Source of the DNA: Pleurotus ostreatus/Saccharomyces cerevisiae fusant
Taxonomy: Eukaryota; Opisthokonta
Assembly: GCA_024196135.1 (NCBI GenBank)
Contig: JAMQCK010000077.1
Location: 1-64,000 of the forward strand
Reading direction: 5' to 3'
Length of the DNA: 64,000 bases
Shown: one piece after another, positions 12,439 through 21,867 of the stretch
Layout: every line of letters begins with the position of its first letter
How positions within the stretch are numbered: position 1 is the first letter of the stretch
The notes under the pieces: generated by a model
Databases searched by the model: none
The model's input: only the letters and a program-made list of their open reading frames with translations
What the model was told of the DNA's origin: nothing
Translations under genes and position numbers: made by a program

Positions 12439-13797
12439 ATGGGCTACGTTAGCGATCAACCGAGCGCGCTCATCGTCCCTTTGCTCTTGGTCTTCGCGCC
12501 CATCCCCATCGTTGTCGCTACTCGTCCTCCAAAAGTCATCCGCGCACTCGTACTCGGCGCCCAATGCCAGATCGTCTACTCAGCCATGCAGCGGAACCGC
12601 TTTCCTATGGGTGACCCGTATCACGACTATGTCGGGGCAGATACGTTGAGCATGTTACTGCTGACTTCGATCCACTGGTACTTCCTGGCCGACCCGCTAC
12701 ACGATGGCACGCAGCGTGAAGGCGAGACGCAGCCTGCGCGGGAGATGCCGCTACCGAAACGCCTCTGGTGGGCCGCATACCTGGTTGGGTGCGTGCGTGG
12801 GGTGGGGTGGAATAACACGGTAGGGCTTCAGCGTCTCTCTTTTATTTCTTCGGTAACTAACAAAAGTGCTTTCTAGATCGCCAACACACCCAAGGTCCCA
12901 CCGAACGGGACCCGCTGGTATTTTGTCCGCAATCGGCTCCGTGACGCAGCGCTTCACATCTTGATCATGGACATTGCCGGCATTTACCTCACGCACAACC
13001 CTATCACTTCGTCTCGTGCGGCGGAGAAGATTCAAGCGTCCTCGCAAGGGCCGCTCTTCCAAGTGCTGAGCTCCTTCCTATATATGGCCAATTTCTGGGC
13101 GGATTCGCAGCTGCCATACACCTTGATCAGTGCGCTGATTGTCGGATTTGGGTGGTCGGAGCCAAGGTTGTTCCCGCCGCTGTGGGGCAGCTTTTGGGAT
13201 GCGTGGACGGTGAGGAGGATGTGGAGGTAAGCTCGCTATGATTCGGATCTTTGGGGCTCCTAAAGAAACCCCTTCCAGCCGGTCATGGCATCACTTCATG
13301 CGTCGGGTACGTCCTTCATTTTCATTACTATGAATTTGCACTTCTACTTGCCCTAGTTCATCTCCTCCATCGGCAAAGCCTCTGCCCGCTTCCTTCACGC
13401 ACCCCAAGGAAGCACCGCATCCGCCTACATCCAGCTCTACGTCGGCTTCCTCATCTCCACCCTCGCGCACGCGACGGGCGACATAAGCATCGGCAACGGC
13501 TTCGGCGCCTCGTTCTGGTACTTCATCGCACAGGCGGTGGCGATCACCTTCGAGGACGGGGTGATTGGCATGGGTAAGAGGTTAGGGATCAAGGAGACTG
13601 CGACGACGAGGGCGTTGGGTCGCCTATGGGTGGCAGTGTGGGTTTATGTGAGCTTGCCGCTGTTGACGAATCCGATTTTGAGCAGTGGGAGGCCGCTGCC
13701 GCATTGTTTGCCGTTTTCGCCGACTAGCATGGCATGGAAGGCGGCAGGGATGGAGGGGAGGTGGGCGTTGGACTTTCCGGAGCCGAGGGTAGTGTAA
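12439..13797 (+). CDS. wax-synthase-domain MBOAT-like acyltransferase, copy 2
   Basis: Same family and likely membrane acyltransferase role as the inverted copy at 4441-5862. Predicted exons are 12439-12819, 12877-13226, 13279-13306 (28 nt) and 13357-13797. The protein starts MGYVSDQPSALIVPLLLVFA and shares VVATRPPKVIRALV, PYHDYVGA, WADSQLPYTLIS, WHHFMRR, AYIQLYVGFLIS and NPILSSGRPL with copy 1. The WHHFMRR His, followed by a hydrophobic helix, is the probable catalytic site by analogy with MBOAT/wax synthases. It ends soon after the shared region at WALDFPEPRVV, so it is shorter at the C-terminus than copy 1. Substrate unknown. Confidence 0.87.
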
Positions 13798-13964
13798 TCA
13801 AACGCTGTGAGTGACCATGAATTCTCGAAGCCTGTTACTGATCCAGTGTTTCTGTGTAGATTGGGGTTTTACATTATTGTCCCACATGCAACATTCATTG
13901 CGAGATAAGTACAACGCGGGCTACGGAGCAAAAACGAAAGCAGATGTCTCTCATGAAATCCAAA

Positions 13965-14546
13965 CTAAGCTATGCAGGAAAACTCCTTCACCCACGTCCC
14001 GCCCTCAGACACCCTCGGAGGCTTCAAATGCGCAGGCGAGGGATAGCATGGGTACCCAGCTGGCCGGTTCAGACAACCCGACCCATCGTCCTGCTCTGCG
14101 CTGATGACGATGATGGGCACGTCCTGCGAGAAGAGGCTGCTCTTCCGTGGCACAGGGGTAGTGCGCGCGGCGTCGGTGTCCTTGATGATGATGGGGTTGG
14201 ACCTAGTCGATCCGGTGTCGGAGTCGGATGAAGAGTTATACGAGGGGGAGGAGGAGTCGGTTCGGGAGGTGCTGGAGCGGTCAACAGGGGGAGAGGGTTC
14301 CAGCTCCGGCGTGTGGTCGGAGTCGGAGTCGTTGACGAGACCGTTTGCCACCTCGAGGATGGTGTCAGCGGCGCCGACAAGGTCGTCGCCGGCGTGCTGC
14401 GGGATGCTGCCGTAGCCAGCGTATCCCGAGGACGAGCTGGATCCGTGGATGTCTGGGTCGTAGGGGCCGTCGGGGGCGCAGAATGCCGGGACCGCAGCGA
14501 GGGAGGCGGCGAGGACGGGAGTAAACTTCATCACTGAAGCAGGCAT
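13965..14546 (-). CDS. small secreted Ser/Asp-rich protein
   Basis: Single-exon frame of about 190 residues with no domain I recognise. It has a convincing signal peptide (MKFTPVLAASLAAVPAFC), then a low-complexity Ser/Thr/Asp/Pro region (SDSDHTPELEPSPP, RTDSSSPSYNSSSDSDTGS), typical of a heavily O-glycosylated or disordered secreted protein. The C-terminal part has three Cys (CLNRPAGYPC and a final FSCIA). Two in-frame ATGs are possible, 14546 (MPASVMKF) and 14531 (MKF); the inner one gives the more canonical signal peptide. A TATATAAG box lies upstream. Function unknown. Confidence 0.6.
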   Translation of the reverse strand: MPASVMKFTPVLAASLAAVPAFCAPDGPYDPDIHGSSSSSGYAGYGSIPQHAGDDLVGAADTILEVANGLVNDSDSDHTPELEPSPPVDRSSTSRTDSSSPSYNSSSDSDTGSTRSNPIIIKDTDAARTTPVPRKSSLFSQDVPIIVISAEQDDGSGCLNRPAGYPCYPSPAHLKPPRVSEGGTWVKEFSCIA

Positions 14547-15460
14547 GAGCACGACCACAAGACAAGATCTAAATGAAGGGGCGTACTACGAGTGCGATTC
14601 GTGTTCTTGAGGCGATGGTGGCACTTGAATATCGCCACGATGGTGTCTTGAGTTGACTGTTGCCACAAATCAACGGTGCGTTCGACGAGGCGCCCAACGA
14701 TGGTGCACTTGCCTCGATGAAGGTAGTGAAGTTGGGTGATGTTGAGGTGAGTCGCGCGCTGTCGGTGAGGCTCTTATATATGCAAGCGCCCCTTGCACAG
14801 CATGGCAATGTCTCTTTTGCCCCGTGAGCGCGCTATGACACCCGAGGCCAGACATTCGGCTACCAAGCGATTGCGTAGGATTCTTCGACCATCTGAGGAT
14901 CCTCTTGGCTTGGTTTCCTCTATGTCCATACGAGAGCGTTGAAGGACCATCGTAGTCATAGGAACTTGGGAAGGCGTTCCCGAGGACGCCGTCGCAAACG
15001 ACCAGAACTGCAAGCCAGTGCACTGTCTGCGCACTCCTGTCCTCGGCTGACAAGCGCAGAGCGCATAACACAAGCAAGGTACAGCCCTCTACAGCAGTAG
15101 CGCGCACAGTGATCCAGAGAAGCCTGGTAAAAGCCAAGCAAAGGAGCCGTCAGCGCTCGCGCCCCTTGGCCGGCCCGCTGACCAATTATTTCCATTTTCG
15201 GGCGACGCCCTTCGCTCCCAACCGCCATGGTTACATAACTTCATGCCCTAGGACGCCCTCTATGACCCCTATCGAATCCTCCTGGACTTCTTCGGGTTCA
15301 CAGAATAAGGGACTGTTTTTGCTGGACGTGTCGACCTACTTTGCCAACATCCACGAAGACGACGCGTCGCATACCAGAATGCCATCGGTACAGTAGCGCT
15401 GCACAATAAATACACAGTCCCAGCAAGAAACAACATATGTACAAAGTCGAAAAATCTTAG
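14547..15460. other. 914-bp intergenic region
   Basis: Promoter side of the small secreted protein gene (-) and 3' flank of the protease-like gene (-). Apart from the TATA-like site near 14773 nothing is supported; a minus-strand frame at 14670-15137 looks like chance coding. Confidence 0.5.
14773..14782 (-). promoter_or_regulatory. TATA-box candidate for the small secreted protein gene
   Basis: On the minus strand the site reads CATATATAAG, close to the TATAWAAG consensus, about 230 bp before the predicted start codon. This would imply a 5' UTR of roughly 200 nt. Confidence 0.4.
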
Positions 15461-17139
15461 CTAGAAAGTGGTGATGTCGAAGTCGGCGCCGCGATAATGA
15501 AGCTGTAACTGTTGTACAATCCACCAGGCCGGGGTAGCATACGCCACAAGACCCGACGAATGCCCTGCATGAATGATGCCAACCATACGCCCTCGGCCAT
15601 CTACGACGAGAGCACCGGAATCCCCTTCGTCCACGAACCTATCATCTCTGCTGTAGCTGTAGATGACGATCTCTTCGGATTTCACCCGCGGCTGCAAGTG
15701 AAGGTAGCCGTGTACACCAGCGAGTCGCCCAATCGTGACGTCGGTCCGGGCGCCGTTCTTCAAGACAATGAAACATCGCTGTTTATGGGCGTCCACGGCG
15801 TTGGGCACGGCGTCAAGCTCCTCGCGCGGAACATAGCCTTTTATCGTCATGAAGCCGCCTGCAGGCCACGGGAACGATGAGCTCCCAGCTTCGGAAGCGC
15901 GCTCGAAAATCTTGGCGAATTGGTACGATCCGATCTTGAATCCTGTAGAGATCGCTGGTCAGAAAGGAGCAGGGGAAAAAGGAGGGCTTCGACTAACCCA
16001 GGTCTATCACATTGCCCCTGAAGTTCGGGAACATCTCAGGCTCGAGGACAACAGTAGCCAAATCAAGGGTGAACGATGTGTTGGCATCGACGGCGACGTC
16101 TGGCGCCCAGTCGACTGTCCCGATGATGCGCTGCTGTGGGTCGTCCCACTGGTCGGCGGTTAGAGAATCCTTTAGCTGGCCGAGGTCATCGATGTCTTCC
16201 TTCATGCAATCATGCTCTAACCGAAGACTGTTGTAGGCGGACATGTACTTTTTCTGTACTTCCTCCGGATGCCTGCAATGCAAGTTCAGTTGGACATCCT
16301 CGATACAGGAAGCCTCGACGCCGAGCTCATGCTCGGTAGCCGTCATCCATTCCGAGATGCGCTCGACATTCTCCTTGAACACGGCGTCACTGGCGACGAG
16401 GATAGGCTGAGTCGGCTTGGGGCAGCCCCTTCCCTCTCCTAGTACGTGACGGGCAGTGACTCCCAAGACCCTACTACTCGGACGTCCCTGCTGATCCTGA
16501 CCTTCGCGAAAGAACAACGCAAGGGTTCCGCCGTATTCTTTGCCGTCCTCTGCTGTAGACCCGATAGGCATGCCGATCAGAGGAGCAAGGAACCGAGTGA
16601 ATCGGCGAAGTATTTTGGAAAAGTGGGGTTCAGGAAGGGGTGGACGGCGCAGAGGTACGATGGAGGATTCGAACCATTCGACGTTGACATCCTGAACGCC
16701 GTACTCATGAAGGAAGAGTAAGATGCGTGGCGTGACGTCGCGTGCAGTTGACGCAGTAGTGGTTCCGGGAGGTGTTGAAATCCAGAGCACGACAACCCCA
16801 GTGCTATCGTCCTTGGTGACGAACCGGGCAGGCTGGATGGACGAGTACTGCACGCCCAGACCGTCCAGGTAGTCCATAATTTTGGCGACGACATCGTGCC
16901 AGACGCTGTTGAGGCGCGTTCCGTGAACGCCAAGGAGCGTCTTGACCGGATAGGAAGGAGGCGACGAAGGGAACTGTCGGATAGTCCGAGCGCCAAAGCA
17001 GATGCGGGAGGTTTCTCGAGATGCCGAGGTAGTAGAACCGACGCTCTTCATCGGATATAATGTGACCATCGCTCTTTTCCGCCGCCGTGCTAGCATTATT
17101 TGCGGACAGGTCGGGGTTCGCAGGAGCAGCCGGAGACAT
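15461..17139 (-). pseudogene. serine-protease-like protein (basidiomycete family), apparent frameshift
   Basis: Member of a family I know from polypore-type fungi: a variable N-terminal half followed by a trypsin-fold-like region. From ATG 17139 the frame reads MSPAAPANPDLSANNAS ... RRFYYLGISRNLPHLLWRSDYP, then the family sequence continues in a different frame from about 16950 (YPVKTLLGVHGTRLNSVWHD). No GT-AG pair of usable length spans the switch, so a +/-1 frameshift or sequence error is likely. Further on are GVTARHVLGEG (His position), an intron at 15997-15943, and FVDEGDSGALVVDG (Ser nucleophile position) with GRMVGIIHAG and YATPAWWIVQQL. The stop is at 15461. I call it pseudogene because of the break; the rest looks intact and well kept, so it may be functional if the shift is an assembly error. 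Confidence 0.65.
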
Positions 17140-17724
17140 TGATGTTGGATGGAAGATTCTGTAGGTAGCACGAAGGACCCAGAGTGGCAGGACTGAAGAT
17201 AAGTATCAATGACTGCATGAGACGTTTAATAAGGGCACATACACACCGAGTGAGTATAGGGGCTTTCTCAATAAATTCCGAATCGTCGCCCTTTGTCTGC
17301 AAGTTACTTGATTCTGTGGGGAGTCGATAATGAATATGGCTGTATGCTATGGGCCCATACTTACCCCTACGTTAGCGCTGGCTGCGGCCAATCCGTGGGC
17401 GTATGCAGGAAGGACCCTGGGTCGAACCTTTGTCAATTTGTGACACCAAGCAATATTGACACGACGTACCAGACGAGACCTGTGTGCTTTCAATCCTCAG
17501 TGATTCCAAAGACCTCGGTTGGCTGGAAGATGTTATTGGCGAATTGAGCGAAGGGGTCAAGAGCGGATGTGGCAAGGGGTTACCGGTCACGGTCAACAGT
17601 GACCAGTCACGTCGACGCGTCGAATCGAAATTAGAACACAGCCACGGCTCTGAATCCAATATACTACATTGGCTAGATCCTTCGAGTTCTCAAAACGTCT
17701 TTTACATTTGCGCTTGGGAGAGAT
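17140..17724. other. 585-bp intergenic region, no supported gene
   Basis: Upstream of the protease-like gene and downstream of the dehydrogenase, both minus strand. Small frames in it lack starts, splice support or recognisable sequence. Confidence 0.5.
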
Positions 17725-18838
17725 CTATTTCTGCCAGGCCTTCCCCTCGTAGAAAGCCTCTATCTGGTCAGAAGCCATGTCCGTCGAGCTCCACACGGGC
17801 TCGAGACCCTCGACATTTTGCTTGATTTGTTCCAGCTTCGCGAGTGTGCGCTTTCCGGAGTCGGGACCCAAAGGCAGCCGCCGCCATTCGGGCTTCCAGG
17901 GGACGGGGCCGGTACCGTTGACGATCTGCGTGCAATGTTGGATTCACGGGTATTCAGCTCAATCACCACAGGCCCACTTACCTCATACAACCGCGCCGCA
18001 GCGAGCGATGCATCGCCGACCTGCTTGTCGCGCCGATGGACTTCGGCGTACTTCGCGGTAACACCTGCGTATTCTGGATACTCCGTCTTGTCGGGCAGCT
18101 TCTCCGTGAGGCTGGCCGTGGTGAGGAAGTTGGTGGGGAAGTATCCCGGAGAGACGGTGATTGCAGTGATGCCAAACTTCGCGACCTCAGTCGCAAGCGC
18201 TTCGGTGAAGGCTAGGGACAGTCAGCATGAACGAGAGCGAGAGAAGCAGAAAGTGGCAAAGCTCACCATCGAGAGCGGCCTTGGAGGCATTGTAAGCGGC
18301 GAAGGGCGAGCCACCAGCGAAACCGGCGATGGACGAGATATTGAGGATGTGGCCGGACTTCTGGCGCTTCATGGTCGGCAGGACGCCCTGGATGGCAGAG
18401 ATCTGGCCGAAGACATTCGTGCGGAATTGAGCTTCGATGTCGTCCGGACTGCAAACAACGATGTCAGTGTCGCAACTCTCAGACAAAGGGATGAACTACT
18501 GACTCGAGTTCCTCGACTGGACCCGTTACACAGTATCCGGCGTTGTTGAGCAGGACGTCGATGCGCCCGTGCAGCTTCTCTGCGTCTGCAACGGCAGCCT
18601 TGATCTTAGCGGCGGGCCAGTTGAGGTCAAGCTGGTACGTCGTCGTTGCCGAGGCTAGCGATTGTGGGATACGGGAGGGGTCTCGGGCGCACGCAATCAC
18701 CTACAACATTCATGAGCGTCTGCAGTGAAGGAGAAGAGTAGTCATTACCTGCTGTCCTTGGCTGCTAACATACTTTGCAATGGCGAGGCCAAGGCCAGAG
18801 TTGGCACCAGTGATCAACCAAACCTTGGAAGCAGACAT
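17725..18838 (-). CDS. short-chain dehydrogenase/reductase (classical SDR)
   Basis: NAD(P)-dependent oxidoreductase with a Rossmann fold; substrate unknown. The start ATG at 18838 reads MSASKVWLITGANSGLGLAI, holding the TGxxxGxG cofactor loop. Then come DVLLNNAGYCVTG (NNAG motif), GHILNISSIAGF with the catalytic Ser, and AAYNASKAALD with the YxxxK pair. The C-terminal substrate region reads ITVSPGYFPTNFLT. It ends EAFYEGKAWQK, stop at 17727-17725. At least four introns interrupt it. The Asp ending beta-2 was not resolved, so NAD versus NADP preference is not called. A good TATA box precedes the gene. Confidence 0.9.
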
Positions 18839-19430
18839 GACGATATACGACGAGGATGATGAGGATGATCAAGGAGGATTGGGGAGTACGGATTGCAATG
18901 AGGAGACGCGTCTTTTATACCATGTCGCAAGACTACCAACAACGGAAGATAGCCACGGCATGTCCGAGGGATGCCGGAGAACCTGGGCGGTACTGAACAA
19001 CGTCGCGTTAGAGAGGTTCAGGCGCTCGCTGGTTTGAAGGGAGCGAATGCGTCAGTAGATTCCCAGTCACCAAGCTAAAGCTGAGGGCGATGAGACGAAA
19101 TGTCCGCTGAAGGACGGTGAGCGCGCAGAAACGAAGTCACCAGCCGAGGGATGCCGGGCAACAGCAAAGACGGAAGGGGCTTCGAAAAACGGATGCCTTC
19201 CGAGGCTGCTATTCATGCCGATTCGGACGATGACTAGATCCACCTCCCATCGGATTGGCGTGGGTCCCGAGGAGTTCGTTTCCAGAGAGACACGGACATA
19301 GGCAGATCGCTCATTCAGAACGTCCAAGTCGTCCGTGGCGGCGAAGGGAAACCTGCCGTGATTATGTGGCGTCGCGTCAAGTGAACGCGAGCGCGCATCA
19401 GGCGCGCACCTTTCTTCATTCCTGACCACG
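18839..19430. other. divergent promoter region SDR / TRAPPC13
   Basis: 592 bp between divergent starts. Apart from the TATA box at 18913-18920 on the SDR side I see no further element. Confidence 0.5.
18913..18920 (-). promoter_or_regulatory. TATA box of the SDR gene
   Basis: On the minus strand it reads GGTATAAAAG in context, a near-consensus TATA box about 75 bp upstream of the SDR start codon. Confidence 0.6.
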
Positions 19431-21549
19431 ATGGCAAGCGGAGATGCCCCAGTCCACCTGCTCTCCCTCAAGGTTATGCGGGTCTCAGTGCGTTGCGCAC
19501 ATCGCTAGTAGTCCTCTTGCTTACTGTGCAATGAGAATCGTAGAGACCCGCATTATCCAGCGCATGGGAGCCCTTCTACTCGAGTTCCCCCTCATTCTCG
19601 GTACGCGTAGCAGACCAGTGTTATTTGCATACGCCCTCAATGAAGATCCAAGGCGCGCTCTACCGCCCTCATAACATCGCTGCAAGGCAAGGCACCTTTG
19701 GCGACGCATCCGAAGACGCTCAGAGATCTCACCCATGCGGGCGAGCTGCTCATGCTGCCCGCGTCCTTCGGGTCCATACAGCTGGGGGAGACGTTCAGCA
19801 GCTGCCTGTGCGCGAACAATGATACGCAAGTTGATGTCGATAGCGTTACGGTCAAGGTCGAGATGCAGACCGCTACGACCAAAGTGACCTTGGGGGAGTT
19901 TGGCGGCCCTCAGTATACTCTGGCGGCGGGGGATACCCTTGAATGTACGTCTGCTATCTCACCTGCTCTCATAAACCCACTTACATGTCCAATCGTAGGT
20001 CTGGTCACTCATGAAGTCAAGGAACTCGGCCAGCATGTCCTGTCTGCGACCGTATCATATCGTCTTCCCCCTAATGCTCGCCCACCTGTACCAGCAGAGG
20101 ACCCCGATGATCCTCAAATGCAGCATTTCCGCAAGTTCTACAAGTTCGTTGTACGTTCACCTCTTCTACTCCGCATGTGCTCAACTGAGAGTACCTCGTC
20201 AGGTCACGAACCCCCTGTCGGTCAAGACCAAGGTGCATACACCCAAGTCGCCATCAGCGCAGCTATCTACATCGGAGCGCGACAAGATCTTCCTTGAGGT
20301 GCATATTCAGAACCTCACCCAAGAGCCGCTGTGGTTCGAGCGCATGCTCCTCGAACCCGTCGACGGCTGGGACGTTGAAGACACAAACCTGGGCAGCACC
20401 GAGGAAGACGGTATCTTCACTGGCACCACCGCCCTCATGGGCCCGCAGGACATGCGCCAGTACATCTACATCATGTCGCCCCAATCTCCGCCCAGAATAC
20501 CTGTCTTTCACAGTCCGGGGAGCATCATACCTCTTGGACGTCTCGACATCGCATGGCGGTCTTCCTTTGGCGAACCTGGCCGACTGCTGACGTCCATGCT
20601 TTCCCGTCGTTTACCCTTGCCGCCAGCGCCGCCTCCGGTCGCACCGCCAGTGTCTGCGGTTCCGCCCTACCTCAAGCGCGGCGCAACAGGCTCCATACCC
20701 TCTCGCCCATCCTCACCAGGTCCGCCCAGCAGGCCAGGATCCCCTGCACCGCGCGTACGCACCAACTCGGTCGTCTCCCTCACTTCGCCTCGACCGCAAA
20801 CACCTCCGCCTCTCCCTACTGCCACCTTCCCCACCGCGCCCGACCTCGAAGCCAGCTTGATCGTCCGCAAGATCCCGCGCGACACCATCGCCGTGGAGAA
20901 GCCCTTCACGATCGCCCTGACGCTCGCCCTGCACGCGCCCGCCACCGCGGATGCTTCGTGGTCTCACCGGCGCGTCCGCGTCGTCGTGCAGCACCTGCTG
21001 GCCCCGAAGGCGCCGCCGCCTGCTGCTGTTCAACCGATTGCGCCGATGGCCTCCGTGAGCGAGCTGGCAAGCCCGCGCATCGCGTCGTCTGGCCTTTCGA
21101 CGCCGACGGCCGCGACGGCGACGCAGACCTTCAACTACGAGCTCGCGAGGCAGAAGCTCCTCGTCGCATCCCCGGCCGGCTCGCAGGCGGGCGACGCGGG
21201 CGAGCCGACGGAGGGAGTTGCATTGCCACCACCCTACGCCTCGGAATCCCGCCGCGATTCCAGCGTCGTGTACTGTGGACCGTCGGCGGTGTACCTCGCG
21301 CCGATGGTGCTGAGGCTCGACAACGAGAGTGTCCCGGGCGAGAGGCTGGCGTACGCGGAGCAGGATTTCGACCTCACCTTCGTGCCCACGAAGCGAGGCT
21401 TCTCCACCGTTGGCGCCCTCCGCGTCCTCGTCGTCGAGGACCGCACCGTCAGCAACGACGCATCCGATGAAGCAGACGTGTCAAATCAACCGCTCGAAAC
21501 GGCGAAGGTACTGAAGGAGTGGGATACTATCGCTGAGATCTGGGTGTAA
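19431..21549 (+). CDS. TRAPPC13: trafficking protein particle complex subunit 13
   Basis: TRAPP subunit of the Trs65/TRAPPC13 (DUF974) family, acting in Golgi vesicle tethering. Predicted exons are 19431-19487, 19544-19600, 19653-19944, 19999-20150 and 20203-21549. The start reads MASGDAPVHLLSLKVMRVS, matching the family's LLALKVMRL N-terminus. The core motifs are GELLMLPASFGSIQLGETF, LVTHEVKELGQHVLSATVSY, FRKFYKFVV, FLEVHIQNLTQEPLWFERM and GRLDIAWRSSFGEPGRL. Then a Pro/Ser-rich insert (around 20600-20830) separates a second beta-sandwich-like region with low-complexity loops that end at DTIAEIWV. Two short first exons (57 nt each) were assigned by frame and homology. Confidence 0.88.
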
Positions 21550-21867
21550 CATAGGCTACTCACTATAAATTTATACCGTCAATGGGCGTAGCCGGCCACA
21601 GAGAGGTTTTGGTGTGCACTTCGCAAACGATTTAGTGTATGCATGGCCATAAGAGCAGCATGGGTAGTAAAGCGGACTCGGGAGAACGAAGGGAGAGGTA
21701 TCTGAGTCGCGGGTGAATACACTACACAGTAAGTTCGTGATGAGCAATGCATGACAATGGGGTATGAGGCGTGATCCACGTCTAGTTATCCAACTGAACC
21801 TTACACCAGCCTGACACAACGCTTGCAGGTCCTTCCCAGACCCACACCATCAAATCACTGCACCACC
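21550..21867. other. convergent 3' intergenic region
   Basis: 318 bp between the convergent ends of TRAPPC13 and the CLASP-type gene. No feature seen. Confidence 0.5.

Noticed and set aside
14670..15137. Minus-strand 155-residue frame with a hydrophobic start
   Set aside because: It overlaps the TATA and leader region of the secreted protein gene and shows no family features.
4441..19000. Secondary-metabolite cluster formed by the MBOAT genes and the SDR
   Set aside because: Acyltransferase-like and dehydrogenase genes are nearby, but housekeeping genes lie between them and no synthase, P450 or transporter is present.
20553..21470. 305-residue second frame inside TRAPPC13
   Set aside because: Out-of-frame shadow of the real Pro/Ser-rich exon; Arg/Ala-biased composition and no ATG context.
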